This document shows positions 1-5,750 of a DNA stretch of 6,518 nucleotides, one piece after another (within the stretch, counting starts at the first letter, position 1; every line of letters starts with the position of its first letter). The translations under genes and the position numbers were made by a program. The notes under the pieces are model-generated. The model searched no databases, was not told where the DNA came from, and was given only the letters and a program-made list of their open reading frames with translations. The stretch spans positions 1 to 6,518 of the forward strand of contig CAILMA010000182.1 in NCBI GenBank assembly GCA_903835145.1. The letters run 5' to 3'. Source of the stretch: an uncultured Bacteroidota bacterium (GTDB taxonomy: Bacteria > Bacteroidota > Bacteroidia > Chitinophagales > Chitinophagaceae).

Positions 1-757
1 ACATCAGCAGGGGCTCCCCTTCACAGCCCTGCCCAAAGCTCACTATAGGGTACGGAGCGGTTTCAAGATGGGGTACTGTAAATTCTACTATTTCTTCAGC
101 CGTTGGCCTGAAGGTAAGCCTGTCTTGTGTTGCAACAATCGTCTCATCTTCCGGCTGGAAGGAAATACAGCCAATACAATTGGCATTACAAGCCGGGGAA
201 GTTGGTATAGGGCATTCCCAACGGCCAAGGAAATAATTCCGGGCAGCAGGGCAGCTATAGGTGAGTGCGCATTTCTCAGCCAGGTGTTTTACCAGCCTGT
301 TGTGTGGGTAGTCACTAACCAGCCGCTCTACGCCAAGTTTTATTTTTTTATCATCGTAGCCACTGCATTCCTGCCTTATGTCGCGCTCAATGCGCACAGC
401 AGGAACAAAAAATTTGTTATCGTGCCATCCGGCTGCGGTGTAAGAAAACAAGGGAAGTGTAGGCGCATCGGGCATTGTTTCGTAGGGTGCGAGGTACAGC
501 CCGGTGTGGGCGGGTGGTATAAAAGCGGCAACCGCCCATCCTTTTTCGCAAAGGCGCATATCGCCGGTTTTAACATCAATTCCTATACCCCTCCTGCCCG
601 GGAGCTCATAGAGTGTGCCCCCATCAGGTAGTTCTATCCATTCATCTTCAGGTATTTCTCCGGCATCCCAGCCGCTTCTTCCAGCGCTATATAAGGTAGT
701 ATCTTCAAATATGTTGCCCTTGCCATCGGAGTACATTATGAATGGAGTCTTGTTCAT
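1..757 (-). CDS. Radical SAM protein, 5' part only (runs off left edge)
   Basis: The minus strand is open without a stop for 252 codons, from an ATG at 757-755 to the left edge, so the C-terminal part lies outside the window. Residues 190-197 read CNANCIGC, the CxxxCxxC motif that binds the 4Fe-4S cluster of radical SAM enzymes. FGQGCEGEPL follows at 241-250, matching the glycine/glutamate-rich SAM-binding stretch after the first core strand. About 185 residues precede the cluster motif (for example PDGGTLYELPGRRGIGID near 44-61), an N-terminal region I cannot name. Upstream TPACNANCIGC-type radical SAM proteins with this arrangement are known to me only as uncharacterised Bacteroidota relatives, so the substrate is unknown. 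The start is supported by a TAACTTTG promoter element 25 bases upstream and no better ATG before it. The family call is firm; the function is not. No Shine-Dalgarno is seen. Confidence 0.9.
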   Translation of the reverse strand, partial: MNKTPFIMYSDGKGNIFEDTTLYSAGRSGWDAGEIPEDEWIELPDGGTLYELPGRRGIGIDVKTGDMRLCEKGWAVAAFIPPAHTGLYLAPYETMPDAPTLPLFSYTAAGWHDNKFFVPAVRIERDIRQECSGYDDKKIKLGVERLVSDYPHNRLVKHLAEKCALTYSCPAARNYFLGRWECPIPTSPACNANCIGCISFQPEDETIVATQDRLTFRPTAEEIVEFTVPHLETAPYPIVSFGQGCEGEPLLM

Positions 758-781
758 GTGTTTTTTTAAAATATTGATGCG

Positions 782-814
782 CAAAGTTACCGGCATTTTT
801 CCAGTAAAAGCCAA
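782..814 (-). promoter_or_regulatory. Promoter of the radical SAM gene
   Basis: On the minus strand TAACTTTG (789-782) matches the Bacteroidota -7 consensus TAnnTTTG exactly. A TTG at 814-812 lies 22 bases upstream, within the range usual for the -33 element. Transcription would start near 775-778, leaving a leader of about 20 bases before the ATG at 757. Prediction from motif only. Confidence 0.55.
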
Positions 815-862
815 CGAAAACAGCAACCGATTGACTATTTAGCACATTTTACAATCATGGCA

Positions 863-891
863 GTCGCGCAGTCAACTTTTAATTGTGCGAC
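863..891. repeat. Inverted repeat, 8-bp arms, between two minus-strand genes
   Basis: GTCGCGCA (863-870) and TGTGCGAC (884-891) are inverted copies that pair over 8 bp with one G-T wobble in the plus-strand reading and enclose a 13-base loop. It lies downstream of the lipoprotein gene and about 50 bases upstream of the radical SAM promoter. No T-tract follows on either strand, so it is not a standard intrinsic terminator; it could be an operator or a 3'-end stabilising hairpin. The rest of the 758-940 gap holds only the promoter. Confidence 0.35.
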
Positions 892-940
892 AAAAGGGAA
901 AAATAGACACTTGAAGAGAAACTTACGGCTACAACGAGCG

Positions 941-1630
941 CTACTTAATATCTGATTTATCAACCTTGATTACTATTTTCTGGTTTTCAGCGTTTACGGA
1001 AAAAGTAATGTACTCATCATTGCCGGAGGTGAAACTTATTTTTGCGTTGTACTCAATGTAGCTGCTTGCCTGATCGGCAATAGATAGGTCGTAGACCTTT
1101 GGTTGTTGTTTCTTAAAATATTCTTCAACTCCTCGTTCGAACAATTTAGGGTGTTTAACGTCCTTATTTGCATTATTCACCACCATATCTTCATAAATAC
1201 CTCTTTCTTTGTAGGGTGCCCTGCCAACAAGGTATATCTCTTTGTTGGGGCTTGTGCTGCTGATATCGCTTTCATCGTAACCGTAATAGTGCAGCGAATC
1301 CCACGTATCCTTGGTGAAAACGAAGCCATAAAACTCACCAAGTTCTGTGCTGTACTCAAGTTTTTTATTTTTCCTTATCATATTAGCAAGCACTTCATCG
1401 CATACCTGGTTTATTGAAAGAAAATTAAATTTAATAATTACCTGACGCATCACCGAGTCCATGTTATAATTTAAACCATTGAGCGGAACGTTGCTGTTCT
1501 TGGTATTAGACTGGGCAAACGACGGAGTTGTGAGATTGTCATCACTTCCTCCAGATTCTTCCATCGAATCTGATTCGCAACCGGCCATGATCAGCAGCAG
1601 TAGCAAAGGAATAAATATTAATCTTTTCAT
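941..1630 (-). CDS. Lipoprotein of unknown function, probably surface-exposed
   Basis: A complete 229-residue protein. Residues 1-18 form a lipoprotein signal peptide: MKRL, a hydrophobic run LIFIPLLLLLIMAG, and the lipobox cysteine C18, so signal peptidase II should cleave before C18 and the protein be lipid-anchored. The segment after the cysteine is acidic and serine-rich (ESDSMEESGGSDD, 19-31). Acidic residues just after the lipidated cysteine are the known Bacteroidota lipoprotein export signal that sends proteins to the outer face of the outer membrane; applying it here is inference. A low-complexity linker runs to about residue 50. The remainder (55-229) is a soluble mixed alpha/beta region with YGFVFTKDTWDSLHYYGYDE at 101-120 and beta-like strands near the end. 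I recognise no domain or catalytic motif. It is transcribed from its own promoter and is on the same strand as the radical SAM gene but 184 bases before it, so no tight coupling is implied. Confidence 0.85.
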   Translation of the reverse strand: MKRLIFIPLLLLLIMAGCESDSMEESGGSDDNLTTPSFAQSNTKNSNVPLNGLNYNMDSVMRQVIIKFNFLSINQVCDEVLANMIRKNKKLEYSTELGEFYGFVFTKDTWDSLHYYGYDESDISSTSPNKEIYLVGRAPYKERGIYEDMVVNNANKDVKHPKLFERGVEEYFKKQQPKVYDLSIADQASSYIEYNAKISFTSGNDEYITFSVNAENQKIVIKVDKSDIK

Positions 1631-1663
1631 GAAAGTTCAGAGTTGCAATTGCTCACCAAAGTA

Positions 1664-1671
1664 CAAATATA
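1664..1671 (-). promoter_or_regulatory. -7 promoter element of the lipoprotein gene
   Basis: TATATTTG on the minus strand matches TAnnTTTG exactly and lies 33 bases before the ATG at 1630. No TTG sits at the preferred distance: the nearest are 12 and 34 bases upstream. The -33 part is therefore weak or absent, or transcription uses the overlapping TACTTTG a few bases downstream, which does have a TTG 20 bases upstream. The rest of the divergent gap up to 1875 shows nothing I can name. Confidence 0.45.
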
Positions 1672-1875
1672 GATGGATATTGACAAAATAGCGGGTTGGT
1701 TTTTACAAAAGACATTTATCAACGATTATTTAATCATGAGTTAAAGAAACGGGACCACCGGGTTACAGAGGAAACGGCATCTGAAACATCTCGTCGGCAC
1801 ATGTTTGTATGGTATTAGTTCTATGTTATGTTGTCGCAAAGGGCCAAATCAGGGAGTGCTTTTAATTATTTTGAT

Positions 1876-1883
1876 TATTTTTG
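1876..1883 (+). promoter_or_regulatory. Possible -7 element directly before the methyltransferase start
   Basis: TATTTTTG fits TAnnTTTG and ends four bases before the ATG at 1888. If used, the transcript would begin at or within a few bases of the start codon, an almost leaderless mRNA. The surroundings are AT-rich and no TTG lies 17-23 bases upstream, so a chance match is possible. The motif helps choose the 1888 start over 1828. Confidence 0.3.
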
Positions 1884-1887
1884 CGAC

Positions 1888-2760
1888 ATGAATTTATTAG
1901 CTGTAATCAAATATATCATAAACCATCCGCTTAACCAGAATCATAAGTTTCATGCCGTTTTCCGGTTTTTCGTATGGCAGCTGTATAAGAAGTTCTTTTC
2001 TTTTCCGGTTATATTGCCATTCACTGATAAATCTTTCCTTATCATGAGAAGGGGTGCACCGGGTGCAACTAATAATTTATATTGCGGATTACACGAATAT
2101 GAAGACATGGCATTCCTGCTGCATTACCTGAGGCCTGAAGATACTTTTGTTGATATTGGGGCGAATGTGGGCAGTTTTACGATGCTCGCAACTGGCCACG
2201 TAGGGGCATCCACTATTTGCTTTGAGCCTATACCTGACACCTATTCTATGCTTAAGCAAAACATAGGCGTCAATACTAATGCTGAAAAAGTGACTGCACT
2301 TAATATTGGTCTGGGTGCCAAACCCGGTTCATTGAAGTTTACAAGGGAAAAAGGCGGCATGAATCACGTGGCACTCGATACCGATAAAGATATTGTTGAA
2401 GTGCCAGTTGATACACTCGATAATATAATGACTGGTAAATCCACTAAGTTGATTAAAATTGACGTAGAAGGATTTGAGACCGAGGTATTTAACGGAGGTG
2501 AGCAAACGCTTTCCAACAAAGAACTTAGGGCTGTAATCATAGAGTTCGGCTTAGGTTTTCAGTTTGGTTTCGATGAAGACAAACTGCGCGAAAAATTCCT
2601 CAAACACGGATTTATCTCCTGCCGCTACGACCCGCGCAAGCGTGAGATATTCCCCAACGAAAAAGGGCGCGACAATACACTTTACATACGCGATATAGAA
2701 TTTGTAAAGGAGCGTGTAAAGAAAGCAGCTATGGTGACCGTAAATAGAAATATATTTTAG
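1888..2760 (+). CDS. FkbM-family SAM-dependent methyltransferase
   Basis: A 290-residue protein from the ATG at 1888. SAM-binding motif I is VDIGANVGSFT (88-98). The end of strand beta-2 is FEP (112-114), typical for ribose contact, and the FkbM signature KIDVEGFE is at 190-197. Together these place it in the FkbM methyltransferase family (Methyltransf_21), class I fold enzymes that methylate hydroxyl groups of sugars, polyketides and other small molecules or glycans; the substrate here cannot be read from sequence. An N-terminal helical region (1-60, NHPLNQ, FRFFVWQLYKK) precedes the core, and no signal peptide or membrane segment is convincing, so it is probably cytoplasmic. The frame stays open to an earlier ATG at 1828. 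I prefer 1888 because residues before it look non-coding and a TATTTTTG element overlaps them. No glycosyltransferase or other biosynthetic partner lies in the window. It is not obviously co-transcribed with mtaB, which has its own promoter 76 bases downstream. Confidence 0.9.
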   Translation: MNLLAVIKYIINHPLNQNHKFHAVFRFFVWQLYKKFFSFPVILPFTDKSFLIMRRGAPGATNNLYCGLHEYEDMAFLLHYLRPEDTFVDIGANVGSFTMLATGHVGASTICFEPIPDTYSMLKQNIGVNTNAEKVTALNIGLGAKPGSLKFTREKGGMNHVALDTDKDIVEVPVDTLDNIMTGKSTKLIKIDVEGFETEVFNGGEQTLSNKELRAVIIEFGLGFQFGFDEDKLREKFLKHGFISCRYDPRKREIFPNEKGRDNTLYIRDIEFVKERVKKAAMVTVNRNIF

Positions 2761-2768
2761 TGCTGTAG

Positions 2769-2816
2769 CCCCCCCGGCCGCAAAGGTTCATAGGGGGTGA
2801 ATTCAAATATTTTTTT
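2769..2816 (+). terminator. Weak possible terminator after the methyltransferase gene
   Basis: A run of seven C (2769-2775) can pair with five G (2793-2797) around a loop of about 17-20 bases. A run of seven T follows at 2810-2816, but 12 bases beyond the stem. The short stem and displaced T-tract make this a poor intrinsic terminator; it is listed because it lies between the stop codon and the next promoter. Confidence 0.25.
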
Positions 2817-2835
2817 CTCTTAACTCTTTTCTCGC

Positions 2836-2843
2836 TAATTTTG
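2836..2843 (+). promoter_or_regulatory. -7 promoter element of mtaB
   Basis: TAATTTTG matches TAnnTTTG exactly and is 18 bases before the mtaB ATG, giving a predicted leader of about 10-13 bases. There is no TTG at the usual -33 spacing, only a T-rich stretch at 2810-2817. Confidence 0.5.
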
Positions 2844-2861
2844 CGCTCTTTTTAATAGCAC

Positions 2862-4142
2862 ATGAGCAGGTCCGTCGCATTCCATACCCTGGGTTGTAAA
2901 TTAAATTTTTCTGAAACATCTACGCTGAGCCGCAGCCTGGAAAGCGAAGGCTTTGTAAAAAGAGACTTTGAGGACCTTGCGGATGTGTATGTAATTAATA
3001 CCTGCTCGGTAACTGACAATGCCGATAAAGAGTGCCGCATGATAGTAAGGCGCATTCAGCGCCGGGCACCCGAGGCTTTTGTCGTGATCACAGGTTGTTA
3101 TGCCCAGCTTAAACCGCAGGAAATTGCGAACATAGAAGGCGTTGACCTGGTACTGGGAGCGGCAGAGAAATTTAACCTTGCCCGCCACCTCGCGGATATC
3201 ACAAAGGCGCCTGCCGACAACGGTGGTGCAAAAATATGCTCCTGCGATATTGACGAGGTGCAAGGGTTTAACAGCTCCTACTCCCTCACCGACCGCACCC
3301 GTGCTTTCCTTAAAGTGCAGGATGGCTGCGATTACAATTGCAGCTTCTGCACTATACCTCTCGCGCGCGGCCATAGCCGCAGCGATACTATTGCCGGTGT
3401 TCTTAATAACATGCAGGAGCTTGCCGCTAACGGCACGCGCGAAATTGTACTTACAGGTATCAATCTCGGCGATTTCGGTAAAGGAAACGATGGTGGTAAA
3501 GCCCACGATTCTTCCTTTTTTGAGCTGATACAGGAGATGGATAAGCAAGAGGGCATTGACAGGATACGAATCTCCAGCATAGAGCCCAACCTGCTCACCA
3601 ATGAAATAATAGAATTTGTAGCCGGGTCAAATAAATTTCAGCCGCACTTTCATATCCCATTACAAAGTGGCAGCGATACCATTTTGGGGCTTATGCGCCG
3701 CCGCTACCGAACTGATCTGTACACCGAGCGTGTTGCTGCAATAAAGGCCGCTATGCCACATTGCTGTATTGGGGTCGATGTGATTGTAGGTTTCCCGGGG
3801 GAGACAGAGGAGCACTTTAAAGAAACTTTTGATTTCCTTCATCAGTTAGACGTTTCCTACTTTCATGTGTTCACTTACTCGGAGCGGGCAAATACACTTG
3901 CTGCGGGCATGAAACCCATTGTGCCTGTGGGCAAAAGGAACGAGCGCAACAAAATACTGCGCACGCTGTCTTACCAAAAGATGAGCTACTTCACCGAGCA
4001 ACACAGGGGCAGCATGCGAAAGGTGCTTTTTGAGATTGCCGACAAGAATGGCGTGATGGACGGCTATACCGATAACTATATAAAGGTGCAAACCAATTAC
4101 CAGCCCGAACTGGTGAAAAATATTGTAGACTGGGTTATATAA
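2862..4142 (+). CDS. mtaB: tRNA t6A37 methylthiotransferase MtaB
   Basis: A complete 426-residue enzyme. MtaB adds a methylthio group to C2 of N6-threonylcarbamoyladenosine at position 37 of ANN-decoding tRNAs, making ms2t6A and steadying codon-anticodon pairing. Visible architecture: an N-terminal MTTase domain (about 1-110) with cluster cysteines C12 (in GCKLN), C48 (in NTCSV) and C79 (in TGCY); a radical SAM core from about 140 with the CxxxCxxC motif C156, C160, C163 (DGCDYNCSFC); the SAM-core stretches LTGINLG (197-203), IPLQSGSD (265-272) and GVDVIVGFPGE (304-314); and a C-terminal TRAM-like tail (about 383-426, with GYTDNYIKV at 401-409). GCKLN and NTCSVTDNADKECR are features of the MtaB branch rather than MiaB or RimO, so I choose MtaB. 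The length is near the low end for the family, the TRAM tail being short but not obviously truncated. It has its own promoter and appears monocistronic. Confidence 0.93.
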   Translation: MSRSVAFHTLGCKLNFSETSTLSRSLESEGFVKRDFEDLADVYVINTCSVTDNADKECRMIVRRIQRRAPEAFVVITGCYAQLKPQEIANIEGVDLVLGAAEKFNLARHLADITKAPADNGGAKICSCDIDEVQGFNSSYSLTDRTRAFLKVQDGCDYNCSFCTIPLARGHSRSDTIAGVLNNMQELAANGTREIVLTGINLGDFGKGNDGGKAHDSSFFELIQEMDKQEGIDRIRISSIEPNLLTNEIIEFVAGSNKFQPHFHIPLQSGSDTILGLMRRRYRTDLYTERVAAIKAAMPHCCIGVDVIVGFPGETEEHFKETFDFLHQLDVSYFHVFTYSERANTLAAGMKPIVPVGKRNERNKILRTLSYQKMSYFTEQHRGSMRKVLFEIADKNGVMDGYTDNYIKVQTNYQPELVKNIVDWVI

Positions 4143-4293
4143 AGATTTTACTTTTTCCAAAAGCATATTGCTGCAGTCCGCATTTAATGTCCTGACTTAG
4201 TATTATACCCGCATTATCAACATTAATCTGTTGTTCACATTAGTGTGTTTGCAGACTTTGAGATTTTTCATTAAAATTGCAAATCTGAATAGC

Positions 4294-4324
4294 GCCAGCA
4301 TGGTGACCCGTGTTGGCATTTTTG
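4294..4324 (+). terminator. Terminator-like RNA hairpin with T-tract (terminator or leader attenuator)
   Basis: GCCAGCATGG (4294-4303) pairs with CCGTGTTGGC (4308-4317) over 10 bp around a TGAC loop, then ATTTTTG follows. Two of the pairs are G-U wobbles that form only in plus-strand RNA (they would be C-A mismatches on the other strand), so the element is built to act in plus-direction transcripts. It lies 152 bases after mtaB and 38 bases before the Gre-like start. No -7 element is visible between hairpin and gene, so it may end the mtaB transcript or attenuate a transcript entering the Gre-like gene. The rest of 4143-4293 shows only AT-rich sequence and a weak 6-bp inverted repeat (4261-4266 with 4281-4286). 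Confidence 0.6.
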
Positions 4325-4361
4325 TAAACTAACGGTTGGAAAATCCTTAAGGTGCCACACA

Positions 4362-4814
4362 ATGAACGAACTTAAAGAGAAGTTATATATACTTTGCCAC
4401 GACTATATTGGTAACCGGGTTGCTGCTATAAAACAAAATGTAGCTGAAGCTCAGGAAGCCGCCAACGATGACTCGAAAAGCAGCGCGGGCGATAAATTTG
4501 AGGTTGGCCGCGAGATGATGCAGCAAGAGGTGGAACTGAATCTTGCCCGGCTTGGAGAAATGGTGAAGCTCAAACAAGCACTGGAGAACACAAGCCCCAC
4601 TCATAAAAGTGCGACAGTGAGCCCCGGCTCGCTCATTTACACCAACGCGGGGATATATTATCTGGCCATAGGTGCTGGTAAGATAGCCCTTGAAGGCACT
4701 ACCTACTATGCCATATCTCCGGAGGCTCCTATTGCTGCACAAATGATGGGGAAGAAAGCCGGTGACGACTTTCTGTTGAATGGCAAGAAAATTGTAATAG
4801 ATAAAGTGATGTAG
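4362..4814 (+). CDS. Short Gre-family transcription elongation factor
   Basis: A 150-residue GreA/GreB-like protein. The N-terminal half (about 1-75) is a predicted coiled coil, with SSAGDKFEVGREMMQQEVE at 40-58 covering the Gre hairpin tip and return helix. The C-terminal half (about 88-150) is the FKBP-like domain: GSLIYTNAGIYYLA (89-102), ISPEAPIAAQMMGKKAGDDF (118-137), ending KKIVIDKVM. Gre proteins insert the coiled coil into the secondary channel of RNA polymerase and stimulate cleavage of backtracked RNA. GreA is about 158 residues with acidic tip residues; here the tip region has D36, D37 and D44, so cleavage activity is possible but unproven, and a Gre-like regulator without cleavage activity is the alternative. 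Relatives are often labelled 3-oxoacyl-ACP synthase in databases; nothing in this protein supports that. TAAGGTG at 4348-4354, 9 bases before the ATG, is a plausible ribosome binding site, one of few in the window. Confidence 0.82.
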   Translation: MNELKEKLYILCHDYIGNRVAAIKQNVAEAQEAANDDSKSSAGDKFEVGREMMQQEVELNLARLGEMVKLKQALENTSPTHKSATVSPGSLIYTNAGIYYLAIGAGKIALEGTTYYAISPEAPIAAQMMGKKAGDDFLLNGKKIVIDKVM

Positions 4815-4984
4815 TGCTCAGGCATTGGTGGCGGCTTTTTGTTTGTTTTTCAGGGCACCGATGCGCCAAGGCATGGCTACACCGTTATTTCCTTGTCGCA
4901 ACATTCAGATTATTCCTTTTATTATGTACTTTGGTCGTGATTTAGTAAAAATAGTGACCCGGTAAAATCTTGCGCGACTGAACT

Positions 4985-5515
4985 ATGAAAATAAAATTAT
5001 TCTGGCTATTGTTGATGGCGTTAAGCGCAGCTGCGGTTCCTTCGTTCGCGCAGCGGTGTGGCACGTGCAATACCAGAACCCACTTCAAATTCAGGCTCAT
5101 TAAGAAAACCGGAATAAACGTCGACTCAAATTATGTGAAAACTACAGCCATTTACGTGAATACATTTATGGACGACGGAAATGTAATGAAGTATTCGTTT
5201 CTGAGGTTTTTCCCTAACGGTAAGGTTTATATCAGTTGCCTGTACCGCTCCTTTCCTACAAACGACGAACTTAATGACCTCACCTACGGTGACTATGGCG
5301 AGTACAGGCTCGATAGCACCAGGCTAACAATTGAAACCCACTCCGCATCTGCCGGCTACTACTATCAATATTATGAGGTACGCAGAAATGAGGTTCTACT
5401 CTCCCAAACCCAGCTTAGAAAGAGTTTTCCGTTTAAAGCGAAACTTGAGCGGGCACCTGAAGTGAGCTACAAGCTTTTCCATAGGCCGCTTGTAGCAGTG
5501 GTCCCCGGGTGGTAA
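4985..5515 (+). CDS. Secreted protein of unknown function, possibly 3'-frameshifted
   Basis: A 176-residue frame with a clear signal peptide: MKIK, a hydrophobic core LFWLLLMALSAAA, and a cleavage site after A22 (PSFA|Q), so the product is exported to the periplasm or beyond. The mature part begins QRCGTCNT, then FRFFPNGKVYIS-like text (LRFFPNGKVYIS, 73-84), a TYGDYGEYRLDSTRLTI stretch (100-116), and a tyrosine-rich segment AGYYYQYYEV (123-132). This FxPNGKVY ... YGxYRxD pattern resembles short beta-rich secreted proteins common in Bacteroidota, with no known activity; I name no domain. The frame stops at 5513-5515, but coding-like sequence continues in the other two frames to 5738 (next entry), and a one-base change in the CCCC tract at 5503-5506 would join them. 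So the stop may be natural or the gene may be broken. No clear promoter: GTACTTTG at 4926-4933 is only a partial match. Confidence 0.75.
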   Translation: MKIKLFWLLLMALSAAAVPSFAQRCGTCNTRTHFKFRLIKKTGINVDSNYVKTTAIYVNTFMDDGNVMKYSFLRFFPNGKVYISCLYRSFPTNDELNDLTYGDYGEYRLDSTRLTIETHSASAGYYYQYYEVRRNEVLLSQTQLRKSFPFKAKLERAPEVSYKLFHRPLVAVVPGW

Positions 5516-5738
5516 TTTTTTCCCCTACGGTCACCGATTCTGTTTATTATAAAAATCACAAGGAATATCGGGGCAACTTTCCTTTACTGAAATTGACTTT
5601 AACGGTATCAACAAAAGGCTCAATTTCGGTGCGGACCAGGCAATGATGAGTGATACATCAGTCTTTATCAATGGCAGCTACGTAATTGGATTCTGGGGCT
5701 TGCCGATAAGTACTAACTACGTTATAAGCAGCCACTAA
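5485..5738 (+). pseudogene. Frameshifted coding remnant, likely 3' part of the preceding gene
   Basis: No single frame covers this stretch from a start codon, yet it looks coding. One frame (open from 5485) reads SPTVTDSVYYKNHKEYRG up to about 5574. The next frame (open from 5553) continues SFTEIDFNGINKRLNFGADQ and SVFINGSYVIGFWGLP to a TAA at 5736-5738. One extra base in the C run at 5503-5506 and one in the G run at 5570-5573 would connect 4985 to 5738 as a single protein of about 251 residues. Both breaks therefore fall at four-base homopolymers, as expected of real single-base deletions or of sequencing error. The alternative is a decayed fragment of an unrelated gene. I do not recognise the domain. 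The ATG at 5643 could only start a 31-residue peptide, which I do not call. Confidence 0.45.
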
Positions 5739-5750
5739 ACCGTACGGTCA

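Noticed and set aside
68..631. A 187-codon plus-strand open frame
   Set aside because: It is antisense to the radical SAM gene, which carries the CxxxCxxC and GCEGEP motifs over the same bases; the plus-strand translation has no recognisable motif and looks compositionally random.
1103..1417. A 104-codon plus-strand open frame opposite the lipoprotein gene
   Set aside because: Hydrophobic, cysteine-rich nonsense reading antisense to a protein with a clear lipoprotein signal; no start context.
1741..1830. Possible tRNA or small RNA in the divergent gap between the lipoprotein and methyltransferase genes
   Set aside because: No T-loop GTTCGA-type sequence, acceptor stem or stable fold; only short weak pairings were found.
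1781..2922. The 12-base string TCTGAAACATCT in the gap before the methyltransferase and again inside mtaB
   Set aside because: One copy is within conserved coding sequence (SETST of MtaB) and there is no third copy or context; most likely chance.
2901..3548. A 215-codon minus-strand open frame
   Set aside because: It lies wholly inside mtaB, whose cysteine motifs fix the coding strand and frame.
3846..4166. A 106-codon minus-strand open frame over the 3' end of mtaB
   Set aside because: Shadow of mtaB; no motif, promoter or start context of its own.
4362..4814. Database-style label 3-oxoacyl-ACP synthase
   Set aside because: The 150-residue protein has no thiolase-fold catalytic Cys-His-His or Asn; its coiled coil and FKBP-like half are those of Gre factors.
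5570..5590. Programmed -1 ribosomal frameshifting to join the frames after 5515
   Set aside because: No X XXY YYZ slippery heptamer in the right phase and no following stem-loop; single-base loss in homopolymers explains the pattern better.
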